The notes beneath the pieces are model-generated. The model was given only the letters and a program-made list of their open reading frames with translations, made no database searches and was not told the DNA's origin. Position numbers and translations under genes: made by a program. A DNA stretch of 64,000 nucleotides from Proteromonas lacertae (lineage: Eukaryota; Sar; Bigyra; Opalinata; Proteromonadidae), in assembly GCA_002245135.1 (NCBI GenBank), contig NGBS01001161.1:495359-559358 (forward strand), read 5' to 3'. Position 1 is the first letter of the stretch. Each line of letters opens with the position of its first letter. This document shows, in pieces, positions 49,744 through 63,384 of this stretch.

Positions 49744-51411
49744 TTATATTTCCACCAAGTGGTTAATAATCTCTTTTTGTTCTTCAGGAGTCTTTCCTAT
49801 TAATTGACTTCTAATCTTATTCTTAGTATGTCTTGCTACACAGAACCACACAATAATTGCTGCTACTACTATTACTACAACAAAAACAACAACAAGGATG
49901 ATAATCAATGTTGTATCTTTACATTTGTTATAGCAAGCTTTTGTTTCTTCTAAAGAAGGACATGCTTCTCCACCATTTTTAGAAGCTGCAATAATTGGTC
50001 TAGTTCTTTTTTGAATACCTTCATCACATTTTTCAGAACAATCTGACCAATCACTCCATTCTCCTACAGCACAATTCACTGGATATGTTGATGGATTATT
50101 CCAGTCAATACCACTACTTGTATCTGCTGCAGGTATATTCATATAATATTGAAATTGGTGAGCTATCATAACTTCAGGATAAAATATTTTAGCTAAATCT
50201 TTCAATACTAAATTTGGATAAATCTGACCTGTTTGAAAGAATTCATTAGCTGTATAGTCATCTATTAATAAATATGTATATTATTATTATGGATAATACG
50301 ATTAGGGTCTTGATCTACTTTCAAAGTTCTATCCCATACATTTCCCTTTTGTAATGGCAGTATTTTACCATAACTAGAATCAGTAGCTAATAATGTTTCA
50401 GTTCTTGTATAATATCCTGTTCCAACATTTATCCAAACATCAGCTGTTTTGCCTGATTCTAATGCAGCATCTACTGAAATATCATTTAATATATTTGCTC
50501 CGGCATCTTCAATGATTTTTCTTGTATAACCACCAGCTGTTGCCCAATAAAATTCTCCTTGTACTTGAGTACTTGCCATTTTCCCACCAACTAATACTTT
50601 CACTTTTTCTTTATTACTATCAATATGTTCTTCTAAAGCAGCTTCAATTTCTTTTTTTGCTTCAATATAATCATCATAAATTCTATCATAAAAATTATTA
50701 GCTGCATCTTCTCTTCCTGTTAAAAGTCCTAAAACTTTTACAACTTCTGCACTATTTATATATAACAATAAAACTTAAATTATACACTCCAAATTGGTTT
50801 TCTTCGTAAGATGATTCTTCTAAAAATAATCTTACATCTGTACGATTTGCTAATAAAGTCCAATGACTACCTATAGCAACATCTGAATTAACTTCAACTA
50901 CTTTTGATATATTAGTTGCTGACCATCCATTATCTTGAAAATAATCAACATTTACTACTTCTTGTCCTGCTTTTTTCATCTGTTCAATGTATGATTTAAC
51001 TGGTTTGTATGTAATAAATGACTGCATTCCAGTTGCTTTGATTTTATTCAAAACTCCTAGTGCATTTAAAAATGCAGCTGATGTTGTTTCTAATATAGTT
51101 ATAGTATTAACTGGAATTTGAATTATTGCACCTTTTCTAAATAAATATAATGAAATAAAGATATACGCTTCAGGTGGTGTTGGACATCCTCTTTTCACTA
51201 ATGTGTGTTCATACCAAGCATCAGGACCTCCATATTCGCCTTTTACAAAAACATTTACTTCAACATATGTTTTATGGTATATTACTTTATATTGCGTTGA
51301 ATTCGTTAATTCAATTTTAGAACTGAATTGATCAATGTTAACATCACATTCATCAGCTGCTAATGCAATATCACAGGAAAGTAGCAACAAAAACAAGCTA
51401 AATTTTGACAT
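49744..51411 (-). CDS. Surface receptor: TroA/FecB-like binding domain, TSP1, one TM (copy B)
   Basis: Exons 51167-51411, 50786-51136, 50300-50751, 49744-50261; 521 residues. The architecture is as in copy A: signal peptide MSKFSLFLLLLSCDIALA, binding fold (YKVIYHKTYVEVNV, TLVKRGCPTPPEA, AEVVKVLGLLTGREDAAN, KTADVWINVGTGYYTRTE, LPLQKGNVWDRTLKV), TSP1 repeat (VGEWSDWSDCSEKCDEGIQK), membrane helix (IIILVVVFVVVIVVAAIIVW) and a basic tail ending NHLVEI. The N-lobe keeps the cysteine in the RCG/RGC position. The two copies are clearly diverged, so the duplication is not recent. The conserved splice position inside FGV shows common descent. Function as for copy A; binding of a metal chelate is inferred. 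Confidence 0.86.
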
Positions 51412-51552
51412 TTTAATTACTTTTTTAATTCAAACACACAATAATTATTTGGCTTGATTGAATATGATTGGATAAAATCAAGATTCGTCATTTTGTGTAA
51501 TTTTGACATGTAAATTACAGATATTTTAATTTACTGAATTTTTCTTGTTTTT

Positions 51553-52025
51553 ATGAATATTATCGCAAGCCAGGAGTATGACTTGGAATTTCCTGTTGCT
51601 TCTCCAATTGTACTACCTCATTCGTATAATATACCGAATTTGATGAAAACTCCACCTACAAGACTCAGTTATACTGTAAAAGAAAATCCTTTAAGTCCAT
51701 TTTATAAAAGTGATTTTAGTGCTAGTAATTCCAGCCTTACTTTGACTTTTTCTAGTAATAATGATTTAGTAGGTCAAGAGCATTTACAAGTATTATATAG
51801 TTTATGATAATGTATTTTTAGAATGATATAAAAGATGTGATGAACATCATTTCAGATTATATTGACTTACAATTATCACCAATTCATAAAAACAACCAAG
51901 ACATTGTTCAAGAGACTATATTGGATGTTTTTAATTATGTTGAAGGAAATGTTGATGATATGAAATATCTTCGACATGAAGTTTATGAAATAATGAATAA
52001 TGTTGTTGATCATTTAAAATTTTAA
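51553..52025 (+). CDS. Small unrecognised protein
   Basis: Two exons (51553-51789 and 51822-52025) joined by a 32-nt intron give 146 residues. The N-terminal half is Pro/Ser-rich (FPVASPIVLPHSYNIP, LSPFYKSDFSASNSSL). The C-terminal half is helical and acidic (DYIDLQLSPIHKNNQDIVQE, YVEGNVDDMKYLRHEVYEIM). No signal peptide or membrane helix; no family recognised. It is divergent from copy B of the receptor (141 bp between starts). Confidence 0.65.
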
Positions 52026-52197
52026 ATTAAAATAATCTGTAATAAATTAATTGTATTGATGCTGTTATAATATGTGATTTTTAGGAATATATAACATTAT
52101 TCACATCAAAACACTAAATTATTTTGTTTTTTAATATGATGAGCTTTGAAAAATATTTTCGTAACCCACAAATTATATTTTTTAATTCTTATTTTTC

Positions 52198-53291
52198 ATG
52201 TCTGTTTTTGTAGAAACAAAAAATCAAGTAATATATTCTAATATATTTTCTATATAGGATGCTAGTATATATGTAGGGAACTTGGATGAAAAAGTAAATG
52301 AAGAAATATTGTGGGAAGTAATGTTACAAGTATTAAATATATATTTTAATATATTAGGCTGGACCAGTAGTTAGTATACATATACCAAGAGATAAACTAA
52401 GTAACCTTCACCAAGTATATTATAACACATATCTTATAATTAGGGATATGGTTTTGTTGAATTTAGATCAGAAGAAGATGCAGATTATGCAATGAAAATT
52501 ATGAATATGGTATAAATTATCTAAATTTCGTACTATTAAATATCTAGGTGAAATTATATGGAAAACCTCTTAGAATGAACAAAGCTACTCAAGATAAGAA
52601 GGTACTTGATATTGGTGCCAATTTGTTTGTGGGTAATTTAAGTCCTGAAGTTGATGAAAAGATGTTATATGATACATTTTCAGCATTTGGTGGTATTGTA
52701 GCGACACCCAAAATAATGAGAGATCCAGAGACTAATGTAAGTAAAGGATATGGGTTTGTACAATATGAATCCTTTGAAGCTGCTGATTATGCAATTGATT
52801 CAATGAATGGTCAGTTTTACTGTGGTAAGCAGATTGTCGTACAATTTGCATTTAAGAAAGACTCAGGAGAACGTCATGGTTCTGCTGCTGAAAGATTTAG
52901 AGCTCAAAATGTTAATAAACTTAAACCTAATACAATGTTTGGTGGCGTTCCTCCTCCTAATGCATTACCAGGACAAATACAACCTAATCCAAGTATGTTA
53001 CCACCAGGTGTAACAGCTCAACCACCACCACCTCCTCCTCCTCCTGGTATGATGATGCCAAGTGGTGGTTTTCCTCCTCCACCACCTCCTAATGGTATGA
53101 TGATGATGCCTCCTATGGGAATACCTGGAATGATGCCTCCTCCAGGCATGATGCCACCTCCTGGAATGATGATGCCACCTGGAATGATGCCACCAGGTAT
53201 GATGATGCCTCCACCTGGTATGGGTATGCCTCCTGGAATGTTTCCTCCTCCACCACCTCCACCTCCTTCTGCAACACCTAATTCTAGTTAA
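52198..53291 (+). CDS. SF3B4: SF3B4/SAP49 splicing factor, two RRMs and Pro-rich tail
   Basis: Exons 52198-52227, 52258-52329, 52358-52414, 52444-52509, 52548-53291 (introns of 28-38 nt), 322 residues. RRM1 ([19 protein letters not shown]) and RRM2 ([21 protein letters not shown]) are spaced as in SF3B4. [13 protein letters not shown] lies between them and [20 protein letters not shown] follows, both hallmarks of this protein. The C-terminus is a Pro/Met/Gly repeat (PPPGMMPP type). SF3B4 is part of the SF3b complex of U2 snRNP and of the U11/U12 di-snRNP, binding pre-mRNA near the branch site. It fits with the many introns and the possible U12 intron in this window. Confidence 0.95.
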
Positions 53292-53467
53292 TTGTTACTT
53301 ATTTATGTAAAAATATATTGTGTGTATTGGTTTTGAAAATAATAATAGAAGTATTTATTTATTCCCAAATCAATAAAAGAGTTAAATAACAAAATACAAT
53401 AATATATTTAAAATGTCTCTCAACTACTATTATTATTATTATTATTATATGTTTATATTTAATATAT

Positions 53468-56400
<2,933 letters not shown>

Positions 56401-56491
56401 ATATAATAATAATAATATGTTTTTAAATATTGTTTTATTAATGGGTTTTTATAACAATTCACAAAGAAAATAAATACAAATAATATTTCAA

Positions 56492-57549
56492 TTATAGTTT
56501 TAATGTTTCGATTGTCCAATTCCATAATTCTTCTTCAGCTTGATTTGTACATTTTTCAGATGGAGTTAAGATTGAATGACCACTGTATATACCAAATCCA
56601 TCCATTAATAATTGTAAATAATACCATTTTGGTGAAAATGGATAACAATAAACACTCACATATTCTCCACCTTCTATCTCATCACTCGTTGCTGCATATA
56701 CTGAACTAGCACATCCTTGTTCAGGAGTTAAGATTATATAAGGCAAGATTTTTTGCATTAAAGCAGGTCGATTTCGCCAGATATTGGAACTTGATACACC
56801 TGGATGAACAGCTACTACTTTCACATGACTATTACCTTCTAATCTCAATCGACGTTGTAATTCAAATGTAAATAATGTCTATTAAAAATACATTATATTC
56901 ATATTTATACCATTGCATATTTAGATTCACGATAACTTGCAGCATATGTTCCATTCGCAGATTCTTTGAAATTACCACTTCCTAAACGATGAATTACAGA
57001 TGAGAAATTGATTATTCGACCATTCTTTGACTTCTTTATTGTCGGAAGAAGTAAATATGTCAATAGAAAATGAGACTAAAACATTTTATTATTATCATCT
57101 ATAATTATACCATATAGTTAGATTGGAAAGCTGTTTCAAATCCATCTTCAGTCATTGTACCAGATGTTGTAGAACCTGCATTGTTTATCAAGATTTCTAA
57201 ACTATCATATTTTGATTCATAACTTTTCACAAACTCTCTCACACTTTTAAAACTGTTCAGATCAATCTTCATTGCACAGATTGAACCATTCTTTTCGTTG
57301 ATCTCTTTCTTTAATTCACTCACTACTTCTTCAGCTCTATCAGTATAGTATGTGTTATATATTTATACTTTTCCATGTTCCTGCATGCAATTATCACATT
57401 CACACCTAATTGGATTAACTTCTTAGCAGTTTCTTTACCAATTCCTGAATTACCTCCTGTTATCACTGCTCTTGCTCCTTCTATCCATGGTTCAACATCA
57501 TATTTCTATAACTAACAATAATAAAATATACTTTCACACAACAATTCAT
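56492..57549 (-). CDS. Short-chain dehydrogenase/reductase, retinol-dehydrogenase/WWOX-like (SDR copy 1)
   Basis: Exons 57532-57549, 57369-57505, 57111-57336, 56911-57075, 56492-56878; exactly 310 residues. The first exon encodes only MNCCVK. NAD(P)-binding TGGNSGIG, IDLNSF, NNAG, and the active-site YRESK (YxxxK) are all present, with a serine in INFSSVIHR. After VAVHPGVSSSNIWR comes a C-terminal substrate region. Such SDRs reduce or oxidise lipid-derived carbonyls such as retinoids; the actual substrate is unknown. The N-terminal two thirds lie in the left arm of the inverted repeat (from 56932). Confidence 0.9.
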
Positions 57550-58746
57550 TCTTTTCAGAGAGTAAGTTCAATCGAACAAAAGAATTGTTAACAGATCTTT
57601 ATCGAATAAAATGTTTGGCTATATCCAAAAATGCAATATACCCATAATTGAAGTGTTATATAATACAAAATAGCAAAGATAACATAAATTATAGATGAAA
57701 ATGTGTTATATGAAGTTAAAGCAATGATAAATAATGTTATTTGTTGATAAATAGTATATTGAATGTGTTATTTAAAGTCAATCACTTATCTTCGCCAAAA
57801 GAAATGAAGATTTATAACTATTGTGGGTATATTTACATCATAAGTGCATTAAGACACTATACAAGAGACTATGAAATGACAATTCTGTTTGTTACTTCAA
57901 GAGAAAAGAGTGAGATTTATCAACTCTTGTTAAAGAAGCGAGATATGAAATCAGTATATTCTACATGATTTATGTAATATGAAATAGTGTAACAGACTGA
58001 TTTTGAAAAGCAATAGTGTAATTTTAGTAAAGAATATGAAATTATTGAAAAGTATGAGAAATAGAATATGTTACTATGGTTATGATGAAGAATATTATGA
58101 GGTATTTAATGATGGAAAAGTGAAAGAATTCAAAAAGAAAGTAATAAATTGGAAGATATTTAGTTCAATTACGAAAATACTATATCGAATGAATGAAAAT
58201 CATTTAATGATTGAAGATGAAGTATTAGATTCAAGTGTAGGAACATTACCATTGTATATATAACAATATTAAAGATATATAATGAATTAGATTGAAATTA
58301 TTATTACTATCAAATCGAGTAAAGAATCAGAATAATGCAAAGACGAAGAAAATGAAAGAGAATTTGTTGAAAGAAATAAATCGAATAAAGAGAGAGAATA
58401 AATCTTCATGTATTGAAGAAGAAGAAGATGATGATGATGATGAAGAAGAGTTAATGGAGTTTCCAGAATTAGAAGAAGATGAAAATAATAATGAGGTAAA
58501 AGAAAAAGTAAGTGAAGAAAGAGATAAAGAAATGGAAGAGAGATGGGAAATTCGAAGTGAAAGTACAATTCATAATAATAGTAATAATGAAAGTAAAAAC
58601 AAAATATATGAGTTCTTCAATATTCAGAATGAGATGAATAGTAAATATCCCCCTTTGACTGAGGCATTATTGAAATTTCACAATACTAAGATGATAAAAG
58701 TATAAAATTAAGTAAAACTGTGAGTTTATTTGATTGTTTTGTTTGT
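56932..58746 (+). repeat. Inverted repeat, left arm (1815 bp inside window)
   Basis: This segment is repeated in reverse orientation at 62186-64000. The outer limit seen here (56932) is set by the window end, so the arm may extend through the rest of SDR copy 1 and beyond. The inner boundary is sharp after GTTTGT at 58741-58746. Confidence 0.97.
57804..58705 (+). CDS. Unrecognised acidic protein inside the inverted repeat
   Basis: Three exons (57804-57953, 57988-58253, 58291-58705) sum to 276 codons plus stop. The N-terminal half is globular and aromatic (MKIYNYCGYIYIISALRHY; RICYYGYDEEYYEVFNDGK). The C-terminal half is strongly charged, with a Glu/Asp run (EEEEDDDDDEEELMEF) followed by KVSEERDKEMEERWEIRSES. 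No domain recognised. It is divergent from SDR copy 1 (254 bp apart), and a weak relative seems to precede SDR copy 3, so the pair may have duplicated together. Confidence 0.65.
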
Positions 58747-58774
58747 GTGTGTATTAAAGAATAAGTCATAGATT

Positions 58775-59110
58775 ATGGAAATTATAGATCTTTCAAAATA
58801 TTATGAACATTACTACATTTATCAAACCTGCGGGTATATTTGTCATTGTTTTATTCAATTATCATTTTTATTATCATCATCTTTGAAATCATGGTAATAA
58901 GAAAGTTTGTTTAGTTAAACATGAAGGTAATGTATTGATTAGAAAAGAAATGATCTCAACATCTAATTCAGAAAGGTAAATTAAAATTTAAAAAACTAAG
59001 AGATCTAAATATAGTAATACTAAACGACAGTGTAATTGAGAAAGATATGTGTTATATTTACACAGATTATTTCATAAATGGTGATTTACACAGAGAAGTA
59101 TATATGATTA
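58775..59110 (+). pseudogene. Probable remnant of the acidic-protein family
   Basis: MEIIDLSKYYEHYYIYQTCG aligns by eye with the start of the 57804 gene (MKIYNYCG), and VIEKDMCYIYTDYFINGD with its RICYYGYDEEYYEVFNDG region. Frames between are broken or unresolved. It sits upstream of SDR copy 3, but on the same strand. Low-confidence reading. Confidence 0.3.
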
Positions 59111-59551
59111 TTTTAATATATAGAAAATATTCAGTTATATAAAGGATTTGGTAGGAGTATTAGAATGTGATATTATTATTATTATCTATTTATTCTAATG
59201 TGAATCAATAGAATATAGAATCATTTATAAGTTGAGAAAATAAGAAAGATTAGATTTTTGCTATACATACTACCATTTTCGATCTTTTGCATTATATTTA
59301 ATCTATTAATCAACCATTGTACTACAATGTATTCAAATACCATCATAAGCACTTTTCTTTTCAGATTCTAAATATCTAATCTGATAATGATACTTTGAAT
59401 AAGGTAAATGATGCTTATGACATATACTGAGGATATGCTAGAAAATGAGTTGCAGCTTTGGACAATAGTTCTTGAAAATTGTAATTTTATTTTAGAATTC
59501 TTAAAACGGATTAATTTTTAGTAATCTCAATCAAAATATCATCATATTGAC

Positions 59552-60613
59552 ATGAATTGTTGTTTAAGAGTAATATATTAAGTTTATTTTATTTTTATGT
59601 AGGCATTTGAAACTGAAGCATGGGTTAAAGGATGTACTGCAATTGTTACAGGATCAAATTGTGGTTTAGGTAAGGAGACGGCAAGAGAATTACTTAAAAA
59701 AGGTGTACATGTAGTAATGGCATGTAGAAATACTGAAAGGTAATTCTTTATTTATTATAGTAGAGCAAAATCTGCTTTAGAAGAGCTTAGAAAGGATATA
59801 AATGAAAATAATGGTTCAATTGATGCATTACAATTAGATTTATCTTCTTTCAAATCTGTTAGAAGCTTTGTAGATACATTTATGAAGAAATATAATTCAT
59901 TAGATATATTGGTGAATAATGCAGGTTTAGATAAATCTACAAATATGACAGAAGATAGAAATGCTGAAGTATTTCAAGTGAACTATCTGGTATTGCTAAA
60001 TATTTATAATGATAGAGTCATTTTCTATTAACTCATTTATTATTACCACTTTTAGAGAAATCTAAGAATGCTAGGATAGTAAACCTATCTTCAGTTATGC
60101 ATAGACATGCTAAAGGTGAATATATAACCGCTTGTAATGGTAATCATCCTCATATATACAGTGAATCGAAATTAGCAATGGTATAAATGAATTGTTAATT
60201 ATTATATTAATAAACAGGCTTTATTCTCTTTCGAATTACAGCGTAGACTACGATTGAAAGGTAATAATAATATAAAAGTAGTAGCTGTCAATCCAGGTGC
60301 TGTTGGATCAAATATATGGAGAAATTGGTCTTTGATATACAAAACAATAGTGAATTATATGTTTTTAACACCAAAACAAGGATGTATTAGTTCAGTTTAT
60401 GCAGCTACCAGTGATGAAATTAATGGTGGGGAATATATCAGTGTTTATATGTCAATAGTTCCAGGCAGTGAGACAATTGAGAAATTATCAGATACTTTTG
60501 GTATTTATTGTGGATATTGCAAAATGAACCCTTCTAGTTTATGTACTAATAAATTGGAGAATGAATTATGGGATTGGACTTTAAAGAAGCTAGATATAAG
60601 TTCGGAATTATAA
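59552..60613 (+). CDS. Short-chain dehydrogenase/reductase (SDR copy 3)
   Basis: Exons 59552-59569 (MNCCLR), 59603-59739, 59764-59989, 60016-60180, 60218-60613; exactly 313 residues. Exon lengths 18, 137, 226 and 165 nt equal those of SDR copy 1, so the two are paralogues with identical intron positions. TGSNCGLG, DLSSF, NNAG and YSESK are intact, so it is probably active. Its second intron is only 24 nt (59740-59763). It lies in the spacer between the inverted-repeat arms and is clearly diverged from copies 1 and 2. Confidence 0.9.
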
Positions 60614-60769
60614 ATTATGTTATTATTTTTCATTTTGTATATTAATTGTTTTTTGTATATTGTTCCAGTAATTAAATCGATAAAAATACAATACTTGTTG
60701 AGCTATAGAGAATGTTCAAATTTTGAAACGGATTAAAATTCTTTATTATTTGTTTTTCTTTATTTTCGA

Positions 60770-62060
60770 ATGACTCAAATATCAGTTGGTGTCGAATGTA
60801 TTAAAACTTATAGTGCTAGATCATTTTGCCAATATTTTTATATTTTTCTTCAATTGTATTACCTACCAAAATATATTGAGTAGTGTTGTTCGTTTATTAT
60901 TCTTCCACAGTATTTAGATTTAAAAGATAAGAATGAAAACTTTGGTTATTCACTGTTTTCTGATTTAGATAGAATTGCGACTATTGTGTATATATGCTAT
61001 GTAATAATGCTTGCATTATTTAATGCAACTGTAGCATCTCATTTAACAGAAACAAAAGATTGTTGCCTAAATGCAAATTCGTATTATTTAAGATTATTAT
61101 TTTTATTAGAATACTATCCACTCTTTTTATTGGTCTTCCGTTAATTATTGGATTAAACCAATATGATAACGAAAATATTGAAATACAGTGAAATTGTGTT
61201 GTTTTAGGTAATGCTACTTTATCTAATCAAGTATTTAGATATAATTATATTAATAATGAATAGTGTGAAGCATTTATAAAAGAAATTAATTGTGACAATC
61301 CGTTTAAAGAATTTGATTATTATTATAATATAACAACTGGTAAATATCTATTAAATTCTTTAGTGTTTTGTATTTTGGCATGCGTTTCTACAAGTAGGAT
61401 TTTTTTTTATCTACTCAGACAATGATCAGAACAAAACAAGAATCAAAGCATGAGTTGGTGAATTACTCTAAAATACTTTTACCAATAAGTAATACATCAT
61501 TAAAGTATTTAAGGAAATTAGAATATATTAGAATGATTGATTTTATTGTTTTAAATATATGTCCAATTATTCCATTAATTGTATGTATTGTGTTATTGAA
61601 GAAAAGAGGAAGAATAGAATATGATTTCATTTCACAGAAATATGTTATAATTTTCATAGTAGTATCAATTTTTTTCATTGTAGTTAATATGATGATATGT
61701 TTTACACATCGATTGATATTTAGATTGAAAGATAATTGTTATTGTCATACAATAATATGGATATGTTTTTTTATTTGTGTTATTTACATTCTATTTATTA
61801 TATTTAAGTGATGGATTAGTAGGAAATGTTACTAAATCATATGAATATTGTTGTTCTTCTGAAAATAATGTATATATTATATTTTTTATATATTATTTGT
61901 AGTGTGAAAATATAAAACAACTGACTATTACTGTAAATCAGAAAAAGTATTCAAGGAATATTGTAGAAATATAATAAAGGTGTATTACATGCTATGTTTC
62001 GTATTTTTAGTAGTGTATTTTCTTCCATACGTATTATCATCAATGTTATTTATTATTACT
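60770..62060 (+). pseudogene. Degenerate multi-pass, Cys-rich membrane protein (tetraspanin-like)
   Basis: From ATG 60770 a frame reads through hydrophobic segments (IATIVYICYVIMLALFNATV; LSTLFIGLPLIIGL), a CC motif and Cys-rich loops (NATLSNQ, CEAFIKEINCDNPF), then further hydrophobic segments at 61520-61800 (MIDFIVLNICPIIPLIVCIV; YVIIFIVVSIFFIVV; HTIIWICFFICVIYILFIIF) and 61980-62060, with YEYCCSSENN before the last. Introns fit at 61081-61109 and 61231-61263. In-frame TAG (60881) and TGA (61189) are not removed by any canonical intron, and the phase fails near 61400. The four-helix plus CC pattern recalls tetraspanins; this is a suggestion. Probably a decayed gene. Confidence 0.45.
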
Positions 62061-62227
62061 AGATAATATATGTATTTGTATGTTTGAATATAGTGAGATT
62101 GAAAGGTGAAATATCTCCTTCTAAATATTCAGATTAACTTAACTTTAATAATAATTATTTATTCATTTTCCTTATTATTGTATTAACAAACAAAACAATC
62201 AAATAAACTCACAGTTTTACTTAATTT

Positions 62228-63130
62228 TTATACTTTTATCATCTTAGTATTGTGAAATTTCAATAATGCCTCAGTCAAAGGGGGATATTTACTATTCATC
62301 TCATTCTGATATTGAAGAACTCATATATTTTGTTTTTACTTTCATTATTACTATTATTATGAATTGTACTTTCACTTCGAATTTCCCATCTCTCTTCCAT
62401 TTCTTTATCTCTTTCTTCACTTACTTTTTCTTTTACCTCATTATTATTTTCATCTTCTTCTAATTCTGGAAACTCCATTAACTCTTCTTCATCATCATCA
62501 TCATCTTCTTCTTCTTCAATACATGAAGATTTTATTCTCTCTCTTTAATTCGATTTATTTCTTTCAACAAATTCTCTTTCATTTTCTTCGTCTTTGCATT
62601 ATTCTGATTCTTTACTCGATTTGATAGTAATAATAATTTCAATCTAATTCATTATATATTTTAATATTGTTATATATACAATGGTAAATGTTCCTACACT
62701 TGAATCTAATACTTCATCTTCAAATCATTAAATGATTTTCATTCATTCGATATAGTATTTTCGTAATTGAACTAAAATATCTTCCAATTTATTACTTTCT
62801 TTTTTGAATTCTTTCACTTTTCCATCATTAAATACCTCATAATATTCTTCATCATAACCATAGTACATATTCTATTTCTCATACTTTTCATAAATTTCAT
62901 ATTCTTTACTAAAATTAACACTATTGCTTTTCAAAATCAGTCTGTTACACTATTTCATATTACATAAATCATGTAGAATATACTGATTTCATATCTCGCT
63001 TCTTAACAAGAGTTGATAAATCTCACTCTTTTCTTGAAGTAACAAACAGAATTGTCATTTCATAGTCTCTTGTATAGTGTCTTAATGCACTTATGATGTA
63101 AATATACCCACAATAGTTATAAATCTTCAT
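62228..63130 (-). pseudogene. Right-arm copy of the acidic-protein gene, frame-broken
   Basis: Matches the 57804-58705 gene in reverse. One-base differences break the frame in at least four places: AATATTCAG became AATATCAG (near 62310), extra T and extra A near 62531 and 62549, and a lost A in the run near 63005. All but the first lie in homopolymers, so sequencing error is as likely as decay. Confidence 0.8.
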
Positions 63131-63384
63131 TTCTTTTGGCGAAGATAAGTGATTGACTTTAAATAACACATTCAATATACTATTTATCAACAAATAACAT
63201 TATTTATCATTGCTTTAACTTCATATAACACATTTTCATCTATAATTTATGTTATCTTTGCTATTTTGTATTATATAACACTTCAATTATGGGTATATTG
63301 CATTTTTGGATATAGCCAAACATTTTATTCGATAAAGATCTGTTAACAATTCTTTTGTTCGATTGAACTTACTCTCTGAAAAGA

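Noticed and set aside
58287-58568. Leu/His-rich minus-strand frame (and its copy at 62364-62624)
   Set aside because: Antisense of the acidic Glu/Asp-rich exon.
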